From Desulfobacteraceae bacterium (GTDB lineage Bacteria; Desulfobacterota; DSM-4660; Desulfatiglandales; Desulfatiglandaceae), in contig CP070700.1 of the NCBI GenBank assembly GCA_020349865.1, forward strand, positions 926,099 through 932,594: a stretch of DNA of 6,496 bases, given 5' to 3'. Position 1 is the stretch's first letter; each line of letters opens with the position of its first letter. Below, piece by piece: positions 1-6,240 of this stretch. Position numbers and translations under genes: made by a program. Below the pieces are notes generated by a model, which worked only from the letters and a program-made list of their open reading frames with translations, did not search any database and had not been told where the DNA came from.

Positions 1-5
1 CATTA

Positions 6-749
6 TTACAAATCGAGGTTTTTATACTGCCTGAAGAGTAAATACCCACCCCATAATAAAGCAATGACCATCACAACAATACCAACCTTATGAGCAATCC
101 CGGCCACTAAGTGGTCATAACGGAGATATCCCAATTCGTTGAGAATGTATTCCCAGTCATGGAACCCATATGGTGAATTACGTCCGGTATTGCCGCCCAA
201 AAGCGGTAATACTCCAGCCCTGGCGTCATTAATATAAGGAGCAAGGTCTATGAAATTTATCCCGAACCACCACAAACAGACCGAAGCTCCATAGGAATCT
301 TTCCTCGTAAGAATAAGAGCTGCAAGACATACCAACGGCATCAAAAGTTGCCCAAGGCTCCCCCCAAGTGTCATCATGTACCTGCCGAATATACGAAAGA
401 TGACGTGACCTGCTTCATGAAAAGGAAGGTTTACGAGATGCAAAAAACTTTCAAGTACGCAATTGCTTGCCACAGGGCAGTAAGCAAATTTCCATCCCCA
501 AACGAGGATTATCAGGAAAATAAGAACCCTCCCGCCGAAATAAAAAGGGTTAATAACGAGTTCCACATTGAAGAACAAGCTCTTGAAAAGAGATTCCTCC
601 TCCACCGTCTTAATGACCTCTTCCAATGGTGCTGGCTTTGGCTTCGGTTCTTCTCCCCCGGGATCTCGGTATTTCTCGAAAATAATTCCGCACTTTGTAC
701 ATTCCTTGTTCCCATCGGTCTGCTCGAATTTACATTTTGGGCAAATCAT
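6..749 (-). CDS. Zinc-ribbon HExxH integral membrane protein (putative M50-like metallopeptidase)
   Basis: The 247-residue protein opens with a four-cysteine zinc ribbon (CPKC at 3-6, CTKC at 17-20), followed by a proline/lysine/glutamate linker (about 29-50) and a membrane domain. Hydrophobic segments lie near residues 74-90, 128-147, 155-172 and 221-239. HEAGH at 111-115 fits the HExxH zinc site of metallopeptidases and sits in a hydrophobic setting, as in site-2-protease (M50) enzymes. The usual downstream NPxPxxxLDG-type motif is not evident; FIDLAPYIND (167-175 region) may supply the third ligand, which is inference. The start is ATG at 749: an in-frame TGA lies a few codons upstream, and GGTGG precedes the ATG by about 6 nt. 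The ATG overlaps the stop of a cyclase remnant (ATGA). The gene lies downstream of mreB on the same strand after 195 nt, so co-transcription is possible. Substrate and role are unknown; proteolysis is not proven. Confidence 0.85.
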   Translation of the reverse strand: MICPKCKFEQTDGNKECTKCGIIFEKYRDPGGEEPKPKPAPLEEVIKTVEEESLFKSLFFNVELVINPFYFGGRVLIFLIILVWGWKFAYCPVASNCVLESFLHLVNLPFHEAGHVIFRIFGRYMMTLGGSLGQLLMPLVCLAALILTRKDSYGASVCLWWFGINFIDLAPYINDARAGVLPLLGGNTGRNSPYGFHDWEYILNELGYLRYDHLVAGIAHKVGIVVMVIALLWGGYLLFRQYKNLDL

Positions 750-826
750 AAGTCCACCATGACATCACGATATGTTTTTAGGATTTCCACTGTGGCTCTT
801 TCATCCTCACCCATAAGGGTTTCATA
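746..826 (-). pseudogene. Remnant of a class III adenylate/guanylate cyclase (N-terminal catalytic-domain fragment)
   Basis: Read on the minus strand from 826 to 746, one frame gives SYETLMGEDERATVEI, then LKTYRDVMVDL and a TGA. This closely fits the start of the class III nucleotidyl cyclase domain, where family members read GYSRLMGEDE-x-ATV, then L-x-x-YR-x-VM and a leucine before QQHRGRVVDSPGDN. Only about 26 codons remain. The metal-binding aspartate region before it (the ADV-GYS segment) and everything after it are missing, so no cyclase activity is possible. A 9-10-nt tandem array abuts the 5' end. The TGA at 748-746 overlaps the ATG of the zinc-ribbon membrane protein, so the fragment ends exactly where the next gene begins. 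It could instead be a 22-codon leader peptide from ATG 814 that is translationally coupled to that gene, but no ribosome binding site precedes this ATG. The family assignment rests on remembered consensus, not a search. Confidence 0.72.
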
Positions 827-859
827 ACTTTAGGCACTTTAGATCACTTTAGGCACTTT
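823..859 (-). repeat. Short tandem array of a 9-10-nt unit (AAAGTGCCT type)
   Basis: On the minus strand four units follow each other: AAAGTGCCT, AAAGTGATCT, AAAGTGCCT and AAAGTTATG. On the plus strand this shows as an identical 14-bp direct repeat (ACTTTAGGCACTTT) at 827-840 and 846-859, with a 19-bp period. The array lies between mreB and the zinc-ribbon membrane gene, next to the cyclase remnant. Frames through it carry stops, so it is not coding. Its role is unknown; it could be a slippage-generated array or a set of protein-binding sites. Confidence 0.8.
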
Positions 860-897
860 TAACTTGTTCGGTTTTCTGGAAAGCCCATTTAAGAGGC

Positions 898-923
898 AAA
901 CAAAAGCATGGTCCTATGGGCCA
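898..923 (-). terminator. Possible rho-independent terminator of mreB
   Basis: In the mreB direction, 22 nt after the stop codon, TGGCCC pairs with GGACCA (one G-T wobble) around a 3-nt loop, and the run TGCTTTTGTTTG follows. The stem is only 6 bp and the T-run is interrupted, so it is a weak terminator at best. The same hairpin is part of a dispersed repeat with a second copy at 2618-2639. Confidence 0.35.
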
Positions 924-930
924 GGATTCT
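909..930 (+). repeat. Copy 1 of a 22-nt dispersed hairpin repeat
   Basis: TGGTCCTATGGGCCA followed by GGATTCT matches positions 2618-2639 at 20 of 22 bases in the same orientation. The first 15 bases form a near-perfect hairpin (6 bp, loop TAT). This copy lies just beyond the 3' end of mreB; the other lies beyond the 3' end of the 80-residue gene. It may be a REP-like element or share a terminator function. Confidence 0.7.
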
Positions 931-944
931 CTGTTGATATGATA

Positions 945-1955
945 TTAGTCGATTGTAACATTTTTTAGGATTGATAAATTTTCGAGGACCTTTCCCGCAC
1001 CTTGAACCACCGAATAAAGAGGATCTTCGGTAATAATTACTGGACATTGTGTTGCCTCTCTTAACAGTACATCCAGATTCTTCAGTAATGAACCACCGCC
1101 GGTCAATACAATCCCCCTATCCACAATATCGGCAGCCAGTTCAGGAGGTGTCTGCTCCAGAGCAATGTGAATGGTTTCAACAATTGTTTCCACCTGCTCT
1201 GAAATGGCCTCTCTTATCTCATCTGAGTCTATGGTCAAGATCTTCGGAATCCCGGAGACCAGGTCTCGTCCTTTGACTTCAATGATATCCACATGATCGC
1301 TCGAAAAGGCATTGCCAATCTCTTTCTTGATGGTCTCTGCTGAACCAATTCCTATTAAAAGATTATAGTTTTTCTTGATATGCTGCAATATGGCCTCATC
1401 CATCTTGTCGCCAGCAACCCTTACGGACTTGACATAAACTATCCCCCCAAGGGAGATAACCGCAACTTCTGTGGTACCACCGCCTATGTCAACCACCATG
1501 TTCCCGGCCGGTTCTGTAACGGGAAGTCCAGCCCCTATGGCAGCGGCCATTGGTTCCTCTATAAAATACACTTGCCTTGCTCCGGCTGACTCGGCAGATT
1601 CACGTACAGCCCTCTTTTCAACGGGCGTAATCCCACTGGGCACACAGATAATGATGCGGGGTCTGACAAGCATCCTTCTGTCATGAACCTTTCTTATGAA
1701 ATAACGAAGCATTGCTTCTGTAACGTCAAAATCCGCAATAACCCCATCCTTCATAGGGCGGATAGCTACAATATTTTCCGGGGTCCGGCCCAGCATCTTT
1801 TTGGCTTCAGTGCCTACGGCCAATACATTGCTGACGCCTCTTTCATCATTTTTAACAGCCACAACGGAGGATTCGTCCAAGACAATCCCTCTGCCCTTTA
1901 CATAAACAAGGGTGTTGGCTGTTCCAAGATCTATGGCTAAATCATGGGAGAACAT
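945..1955 (-). CDS. mreB: MreB, rod-shape-determining actin homologue (divergent, solitary)
   Basis: MreB is the bacterial actin that forms ATP-dependent filaments on the inner face of the membrane and guides the elongation wall-synthesis machinery. The 336 residues cover the whole actin fold: phosphate-1 loop DLGTANT (9-15), connecting segment [14 protein letters not shown] (132-145), phosphate-2 loop DIGGGTTEV (157-165), and the adenosine motif [13 protein letters not shown] (283-295). Two features differ from the family. The protein starts [11 protein letters not shown], so the short amphipathic membrane-binding helix that precedes MFSNDL in many homologues is absent; an in-frame TGA lies two codons upstream of the ATG, so no earlier start exists. 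The IGExTAE loop reads IGIGSAE (201-207), losing a nearly invariant Glu. The ribosome binding site is weak. mreC, mreD, rodA and mrdA, the usual partners, do not follow; the next gene is an HExxH membrane protein. It may be a second paralogue. Confidence 0.96.
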   Translation of the reverse strand: MFSHDLAIDLGTANTLVYVKGRGIVLDESSVVAVKNDERGVSNVLAVGTEAKKMLGRTPENIVAIRPMKDGVIADFDVTEAMLRYFIRKVHDRRMLVRPRIIICVPSGITPVEKRAVRESAESAGARQVYFIEEPMAAAIGAGLPVTEPAGNMVVDIGGGTTEVAVISLGGIVYVKSVRVAGDKMDEAILQHIKKNYNLLIGIGSAETIKKEIGNAFSSDHVDIIEVKGRDLVSGIPKILTIDSDEIREAISEQVETIVETIHIALEQTPPELAADIVDRGIVLTGGGSLLKNLDVLLREATQCPVIITEDPLYSVVQGAGKVLENLSILKNVTID

Positions 1956-1979
1956 AACTCAATTGGAATGAAATATTTT

Positions 1980-2014
1980 CATTCTGACTCCTGAATTCTG
2001 ACTCCTGGCTCCTG
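1980..2014 (-). repeat. Heptanucleotide tandem array in the mreB leader
   Basis: Five consecutive 7-nt units fill exactly 35 bp. On the minus strand, in order, they are CAGGAGC, CAGGAGT, CAGAATT, CAGGAGT and CAGAATG, so the unit is CAG followed by a variable tetranucleotide, and the 13-bp block ATTCTGACTCCTG repeats on the plus strand at 1981-1993 and 1995-2007. The array ends 24 nt before the mreB start and lies downstream of a putative -10 box, so it would be transcribed as part of the leader. Its AGGAG cores resemble ribosome binding sites but are too far from the ATG to serve directly. Confidence 0.85.
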
Positions 2015-2024
2015 AGTAGTCACA

Positions 2025-2053
2025 ATTATATTAGTTGTTTATGATTAAATACT
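2025..2053 (-). promoter_or_regulatory. Putative mreB promoter
   Basis: A perfect sigma-70 -10 hexamer TATAAT lies at 2030-2025 on the minus strand in AT-rich DNA, about 70 nt before the mreB start. The -35 position (around 2048-2053, AGTATT) is poor. Transcription would begin near 2018 and run straight through the heptad array. The call rests on the -10 box and position only. Confidence 0.4.
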
Positions 2054-2085
2054 AAAATTAGATGAAACATTAAATTTTTCACAAA

Positions 2086-2266
2086 ATACAAAAAAACCAT
2101 CTTACCAGAGAACATCCTGTTAATTCTATTCAAAACCGCATTGGTTTTTCTAAAAAAATCTGATAAATTGATTAAATCCATGTTAGAAATGATCAAAAGG
2201 CCCCTGGATAGTGATGAAGATGTGTTGATATCCGGATTCTGAAAATAATGTGTGAAGGTTAAAATT
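2086..2266 (+). pseudogene. Decayed integration host factor / HU-family gene
   Basis: IHF and HU are small DNA-bending proteins of about 90-100 residues. From 2098 one frame reads HLTREHPVNSIQNRIGFSKK and then stops; from 2153 the next frame continues KKSDKLIKSMLEMIKRPL, then DSDEDVLISGF, a TGA, K, a TAA, then CVKVK. Joined, this follows the family pattern of an N-terminal helix pair, then LE-x-IK, GEDVLISGFGKFCVKEK. Three lesions are visible: a frameshift in the A-run at 2152-2158 (family spacing suggests a 2-base loss), TGA at 2240-2242 where Gly (GGA) is expected, and TAA at 2246-2248 where Phe is expected. The start codon is not clear (ATA at 2086 may be a lost ATG), and the DNA-binding beta arm with its RRGRNP motif is gone. 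It lies just upstream of the 80-residue gene. Alpha, beta and HU subtypes cannot be separated firmly; GKFCVKEK favours an IHF-alpha-like origin. Confidence 0.8.
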
Positions 2267-2292
2267 GATATGGTTAATTTGGGAACTTAACC
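2257..2292 (+). promoter_or_regulatory. GGTTAA motifs phased at 15 bp upstream of the 80-residue gene
   Basis: GGTTAA occurs at 2257-2262 and 2272-2277, and its inverse TTAACC at 2287-2292; the starts are exactly 15 bp apart. The second and third form an inverted repeat with a 9-nt spacer. This ends 11 nt before the AGGAGG of the next gene. It could be an operator or a leader hairpin, or chance in AT-rich DNA; the first copy lies in the tail of the IHF remnant. Confidence 0.3.
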
Positions 2293-2313
2293 TATAACAA
2301 GTAGGAGGCAAGA

Positions 2314-2556
2314 ATGAAAGATTTGATAATTGAAGTTTATAAAAGAAAAGATGATAAGCCGAATACAGTAATTACCATTCCGATCGCAACCCTCCATATT
2401 GGCGTTCGATTTATTCCAAAGAAGATTAAGTCTTTTTTTGAAGCAGAAGGAATTGACATACAGCAATCCCGTGAATTCACAAAAGAGAAAGACTTAAAGG
2501 GAACCATCATTCAAGTTGAAAATACCAATGAGAGAGTTGTTATATCGGTTGAGTAA
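2314..2556 (+). CDS. Small conserved-type protein, 80 aa, function unknown
   Basis: The start is well supported: AGGAGG at 2303-2308 stands 5 nt before the ATG. The protein has no signal peptide, membrane segment or cysteine. Its pattern is a charged first strand (DLIIEVYKRK), a hydrophobic strand and helix (TVITIPIATLHIGVRFIPKK), an amphipathic stretch with EAEGIDIQQ (44-52), and two closing strands (GTIIQVEN, ERVVISVE). This IP-L-x(8)-FIPK, then GIDI, then VEV-x(6)-V-I-x-VE layout resembles small bacterial proteins and the C-terminal SHOCT-like part of DUF2089 proteins as I recall them; this was not searched. It stands alone: the decayed IHF gene is upstream, 406 nt of non-coding DNA is downstream. 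A cytoplasmic role is likely, but I cannot name one. Confidence 0.82.
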   Translation: MKDLIIEVYKRKDDKPNTVITIPIATLHIGVRFIPKKIKSFFEAEGIDIQQSREFTKEKDLKGTIIQVENTNERVVISVE

Positions 2557-2615
2557 GGCGTGAAATGATAATTAATCAAGGCTATGTGTTGACGTTTTAA
2601 TTTTAATCTTGAAAA

Positions 2616-2639
2616 CCTGGTCCTGTGAGCCAGGATTCT
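2616..2639 (+). repeat. Copy 2 of the 22-nt dispersed hairpin repeat
   Basis: Positions 2618-2639 match 909-930 at 20 of 22 bases in the same orientation. Here the flanks extend the stem: CCTGG at 2616-2620 pairs with CCAGG at 2630-2634. The copy lies 60 nt beyond the stop of the 80-residue gene and is followed by ATTCTTTAC, so it could act as a weak terminator for that gene. Confidence 0.65.
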
Positions 2640-2804
2640 TTACTATCGGAACTTTTGGTTTACTACATTTCCTTATTCTTATGGTGGAGAAAGGCAAAAA
2701 GGGGCATTTTTTATTAAAAAACATTGTATCGGACCCCATTACGGATTAAAATGATGGTAGAAAAGGCTGAGAGCGTTTTCATGAAGAAAATGAAAAACTA
2801 AGGT

Positions 2805-2842
2805 GCCCGGAACCGGCGGGCTCCCCCAAGATGTGGGAGGCC
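2805..2842 (+). other. Two abutting GC-rich hairpins (candidate structured RNA or site)
   Basis: GCCCG at 2805-2809 pairs with CGGGC at 2817-2821 around GAACCGG, and CTCCC at 2821-2825 pairs with GGGAG at 2835-2839 around a 9-nt loop; the shared base 2821 means the stems compete or stack. The block is much richer in GC than the AT-rich gap around it and ends about 120 nt before the penicillin-binding protein start. No T-run follows, so it is not a standard terminator, and I do not recognise an RNA family. Confidence 0.35.
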
Positions 2843-2962
2843 GTGCATCAGAGTCAATGAATTTGAAAGATCGACCTTGGAGTGAAGCAACTGCCCTGAT
2901 TTTTTCTCATTTCAGCCCGGTATGTTCCTCATTCTTTCATCAATTCGACCGTTAGATTTAAA

Positions 2963-5900
2963 ATGTCAAGTATCCTCAAAACGATTGCCAGAGCCACTGC
3001 TATTGTCAGTATTCTGTTCTTTATCTGCCTGATGTATCTTGAAATGAGATCTTCCAGGCTACAGGCCCATTTTTTCTCAAGACTGACTCGAAAAGTAACC
3101 TATGAGTTAGTTGACGGCCCGAGCCATGCTAAGATCAAATCCCCATCAGGGCCCTATGACACCCGTCTGGGTTATGTTTCCATCCCGGCTTTTTCCAGAA
3201 GATTGGAGAAAGAAGGCTATGTCATTACTCGACAGGCACGTTGCTCGGAAACCATGAGAGAATGGACCCAAAAGGGCCTTTTCCCCACATATGAAGAAAA
3301 GGCACAGACTGGTCTGGTCATCAGGGATAGGAATGGAGAAGTCATATATTCCTCCTCATATCCGAGACGCATTTTTGCTTCTTTCTCCGAAATTCCCAGG
3401 GTCATCGTGGATATGCTCCTTTTCATTGAAAACAGGGGACTGCTGAACCCGGATAAACCTTCTTTAAATCCTGCCGTGGATTGGCGACGTCTTGCAAAGG
3501 CTTTCATTGAGAGGTGTGTAAATGTGATTCATCCGGAACACCCCACCTCTGGTGGGAGTACGCTCGCCACCCAGATGGAAAAATTCAGGCATTCTGAGGG
3601 TGGAAGGACAGGTTCGGTTCAAGAGAAGCTCAGACAAATTGTCTCAGCATCGCTTCGGGCATACTCCGGAGGTCCAGAGACGTTCTCCAGAAGGCAACAG
3701 ATTGTTCTGGGCTATCTCAATTCCGTACCACTTGCCGCAGTTCCCGGGTATGGAGAGATTCTGGGCTTGGGTGACGGACTCTGGGCATGGTATGGAGTCG
3801 AATTGGATCAGGTGGTGGCTGCCTTAAGGCCTGAAGTCATTGAAGAACCAGCCCGGGAAGATGAACAGGCTCTGCGAGTCAAACAGGTCTTGAGTCTTCT
3901 TCTCGCGCAGGGGAGACCCGCTTATTATTTAACTGAGGGTCTGGAAGTGTTATCCAGGAGATGCAATGCATATCTTCACCTTCTGGCAGAGGAAGAGATC
4001 ATTCCAGTCCATTTAAAGAAAAGAGCCGTTCGTATTCCCCTTATACCAAACAGGGACCCCGTCGTCTTAAAACAGATGACCCTGCCGGAGCGTCAGTCCG
4101 CAGATCCCGCGAGGATGAGACTCCTTGACATTCTTCACATGAATAGCCTCTATGAACTGGATCGCCTTGATTTGTCGGTGAGGAGCACCTTGGATCTTTC
4201 TGCTCAAAGGGAAGTGACCGATATGCTATTGAAACTTGAGGACACAGAATGGCTGGCTGAGAAAGGGCTGAACAGGGCTAGACTACTGGAGAAAGGTTCT
4301 TCAGAAAAAGTGACATACGCCTTTACGATGTACGAAAAGACGCCCTCGGGGAATCTGCTTCGGATTCAGACGAGTAACTCTAGAAAGGCACTTAATATCA
4401 ATGAGGATACGATGCTCGATCTTGGCTCCACTGCGAAGCTCAGGACGCTAATCCATTACCTTGAAATTATTACCTCTTTATATGATCAATATAAAACTCT
4501 GTCTAAGAAAGATCTGACCTCATTTCACCTGGCCCCTAAGGATATCATTCGCCAATGGGTTCTTTCATATTTACTGGACCGGGAAAAGGTCTCAGTTGAA
4601 CAGATACTTCGAGCATCCATGCAAAGGCAATACTCAGCGAACCCGGATGAATGGTTCTTTACAGGAGCCGGGATGCACAAGTTCGAAAACTTCGACGATA
4701 AGCATGATAACGACATCATGTCTGTGCGGGAAGGGTTTTTGAATTCCGTGAACCTTGTTTTTATTCGTTTGATGCGAGACATTGTCCACTACCATATATA
4801 CGGCAAGCCCGGATTCATAAATAGCACGGCCGGGCTACATGATCCGGTCAAAAGGAAAGAGTATCTCAGCAAGTTTGCCAGTTTTGAGGGAGCGAAATTC
4901 CTCAGGAAATTTTACTTTAGATACAAAAACAAACCAGAAGAGGAAATATTGGGCAGCCTGCTGGAATCCGTTCGTCCCCGCCCCCGTAGAATCGCTGTAA
5001 TGTACCGTTTTGTTCATCCGGAAAACGGCCTTCATAGTCTTGATGAGTTCCTTAAAAACAGCCTAGCCGGTTTTGCCCTTGATCAGGGTGCTGTCGAAAG
5101 ACTTTACAGGAAATATTCGCCTGAGAGGCTTTCCCTTAGCGACGCAGGCTACATCGCGGGCGTACACCCGCTGGAGCTTTGGCTTGCGAGCTATCTTCTC
5201 AAGCACCCGAAAGCGACTTGGGATGAAATATTGTATCAAAGCGAGCAAGCCAGACAGGAGGCCTATTCATGGCTGTTTCGAACATCCAAAAAGCGAGCGC
5301 AGAACAAACGTATTCAGGTTATGCTGGAAATAGAAGCATTTGAAGAGATCCATACGGCGTGGAAACGACTGGGATATCCTTTTGGCAGGCTTATTCCTTC
5401 CTATGCAACAGCTATCGGGACTTCTGCAGATCGGCCTGGATCCCTTGCAGTGCTTATGGGCATCATCCTCAACGATGGCATAAAGATGCCGTCTCGTATG
5501 ATCATGGAAATGCGCTTTGCTTCGGGCACGCCCTATGAGATCCATTTTGCCCTGGAGCCTCCCGGAGAGGAAAGAGTAATGAGAAGCGAGATCGCCCGAG
5601 TTGTTAGGGAATCCCTGCTGGATGTGGTCAGGAGCGGCACGGCAAGGCGACTGGCCCTTGTCTCCATGGAATCAGAGGGCACCGGCTTTCCCTTAGGGGG
5701 TAAAACAGGAACAGGGGACCATCGTCATAAAGTCTTCAGCTCCAGCGGACATCTGATTTCCTCAAAAGTCATGGACCGGACCGCCACATTTGCATTTATT
5801 CTGGGGGACCGTTATTTTGGAGCTATTACTGCGTTTGTTTCCGGGTCTGAAGCGTCTCAATACGGGTTCACCAGCGCCCTCCCTGTTAATATCTTAAAGC

Positions 5901-5980
5901 TGCTTGTTCCGGCCCTTGCCAGTGGGATGCGTTCTGAAACAACTGAATTGTCTTCCGATTTAGGGGTTCCGGGAAAATAA
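2963..5980 (+). CDS. Divergent class A penicillin-binding protein (GT51 plus transpeptidase domains)
   Basis: Class A penicillin-binding proteins polymerise lipid II (GT51 domain) and cross-link peptides (transpeptidase) in the periplasm. This 1005-residue protein has one membrane anchor (about 9-27). Next comes a region (about 65-115) that may be UB2H-like (inference). The GT51 part runs about 115-280: IENR (155-158) keeps the first catalytic Glu, and GGSTLATQ (197-204) matches the GGSTITQQ motif. Later motifs are changed: RKxxE reads EKLRQ (221-225) and ILExYLN reads IVLGYLN (247-253), removing the second Glu. The transpeptidase keeps all three motifs: STAK (489-492, Ser489 nucleophile), SVN (595-597) and KTGT (914-917). 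The gap of over 300 residues between SVN and KTGT is far above the usual 120-150 or so, so a large insertion (about 605-790) is present. The start is ATG 2963 without a clear Shine-Dalgarno; no upstream ATG, GTG or TTG follows the last in-frame stop. No mapped operon partner. Confidence 0.92.
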   Translation: MSSILKTIARATAIVSILFFICLMYLEMRSSRLQAHFFSRLTRKVTYELVDGPSHAKIKSPSGPYDTRLGYVSIPAFSRRLEKEGYVITRQARCSETMREWTQKGLFPTYEEKAQTGLVIRDRNGEVIYSSSYPRRIFASFSEIPRVIVDMLLFIENRGLLNPDKPSLNPAVDWRRLAKAFIERCVNVIHPEHPTSGGSTLATQMEKFRHSEGGRTGSVQEKLRQIVSASLRAYSGGPETFSRRQQIVLGYLNSVPLAAVPGYGEILGLGDGLWAWYGVELDQVVAALRPEVIEEPAREDEQALRVKQVLSLLLAQGRPAYYLTEGLEVLSRRCNAYLHLLAEEEIIPVHLKKRAVRIPLIPNRDPVVLKQMTLPERQSADPARMRLLDILHMNSLYELDRLDLSVRSTLDLSAQREVTDMLLKLEDTEWLAEKGLNRARLLEKGSSEKVTYAFTMYEKTPSGNLLRIQTSNSRKALNINEDTMLDLGSTAKLRTLIHYLEIITSLYDQYKTLSKKDLTSFHLAPKDIIRQWVLSYLLDREKVSVEQILRASMQRQYSANPDEWFFTGAGMHKFENFDDKHDNDIMSVREGFLNSVNLVFIRLMRDIVHYHIYGKPGFINSTAGLHDPVKRKEYLSKFASFEGAKFLRKFYFRYKNKPEEEILGSLLESVRPRPRRIAVMYRFVHPENGLHSLDEFLKNSLAGFALDQGAVERLYRKYSPERLSLSDAGYIAGVHPLELWLASYLLKHPKATWDEILYQSEQARQEAYSWLFRTSKKRAQNKRIQVMLEIEAFEEIHTAWKRLGYPFGRLIPSYATAIGTSADRPGSLAVLMGIILNDGIKMPSRMIMEMRFASGTPYEIHFALEPPGEERVMRSEIARVVRESLLDVVRSGTARRLALVSMESEGTGFPLGGKTGTGDHRHKVFSSSGHLISSKVMDRTATFAFILGDRYFGAITAFVSGSEASQYGFTSALPVNILKLLVPALASGMRSETTELSSDLGVPGK

Positions 5981-6027
5981 CCCCGCAGGGCAATATCCAT
6001 CGGCATACCATTTTGACAGTTGATCCC

Positions 6028-6058
6028 CTCCTACAACACGAGGAGAACCTTCTTTTTT
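6028..6058 (+). terminator. Possible terminator after the penicillin-binding protein gene
   Basis: CTCCT (6028-6032) pairs with AGGAG (6041-6045) around an 8-nt loop, and TTCTTTTTT follows after a 5-nt gap. The stem is short and the T-run is offset, so this is a weak call, but it sits 47 nt past the stop codon where a terminator is expected. Confidence 0.4.
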
Positions 6059-6240
6059 GAGATAGAATCATAATCAGATTTCAAGTGTCGATTGTTTTTT
6101 CATAAATTGTTTTGGAATCCACGTGTTACGTGTAAACAAAAAACCCTCTTGGGTCGTCCATATAGTGGCAGGCCAGGAAAGAGTGAATATCTTTAAGTGA
6201 TTGCGTTAATAATTCCAAAACCATAAAGGAGAGATACAGG

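Larger units (their letters stand above)
2557..2962 (+). other. 406-nt non-coding gap before the penicillin-binding protein gene
   Basis: The gap has no convincing gene. The longest tidy frame is a 16-codon ATG frame at 2751-2801 without a ribosome binding site. It contains copy 2 of the hairpin repeat near its start and a GC-rich double hairpin near 2805-2842. The last 60 nt are AT-rich, and no clear promoter or Shine-Dalgarno sequence precedes 2963. Confidence 0.6.

Noticed and set aside
348..827. Long plus-strand open frame of 159 codons
   Set aside because: It lies opposite the zinc-ribbon membrane gene, whose Cys, HEAGH and membrane pattern is coherent; the plus-frame product has no recognisable features and no ribosome binding site.
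2180..2242. 20-codon ATG frame that could be called a small gene
   Set aside because: Its sequence matches the middle of an IHF/HU protein and continues upstream without a start and downstream past two stops, so it is part of a pseudogene.
2751..2801. 16-codon ATG frame in the gap before the penicillin-binding protein
   Set aside because: It has no Shine-Dalgarno sequence, is very short and has nothing to distinguish it from chance.
2800..2962. Group II intron or other known ribozyme remnant at the GC-rich block
   Set aside because: I could not find a domain V-like hairpin, a GUGYG boundary or any reverse transcriptase remnant.
6117..6140. CACGTGTTACGTG and nearby palindromes as an operator
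   Set aside because: The paired segments are only 4-6 bp and no promoter can be placed around them with confidence.
6171..6190. TGGCAGGCCAGG as a sigma-54 promoter
   Set aside because: The TGGCA half is present but the required GC of the -12 element is missing at the right spacing.
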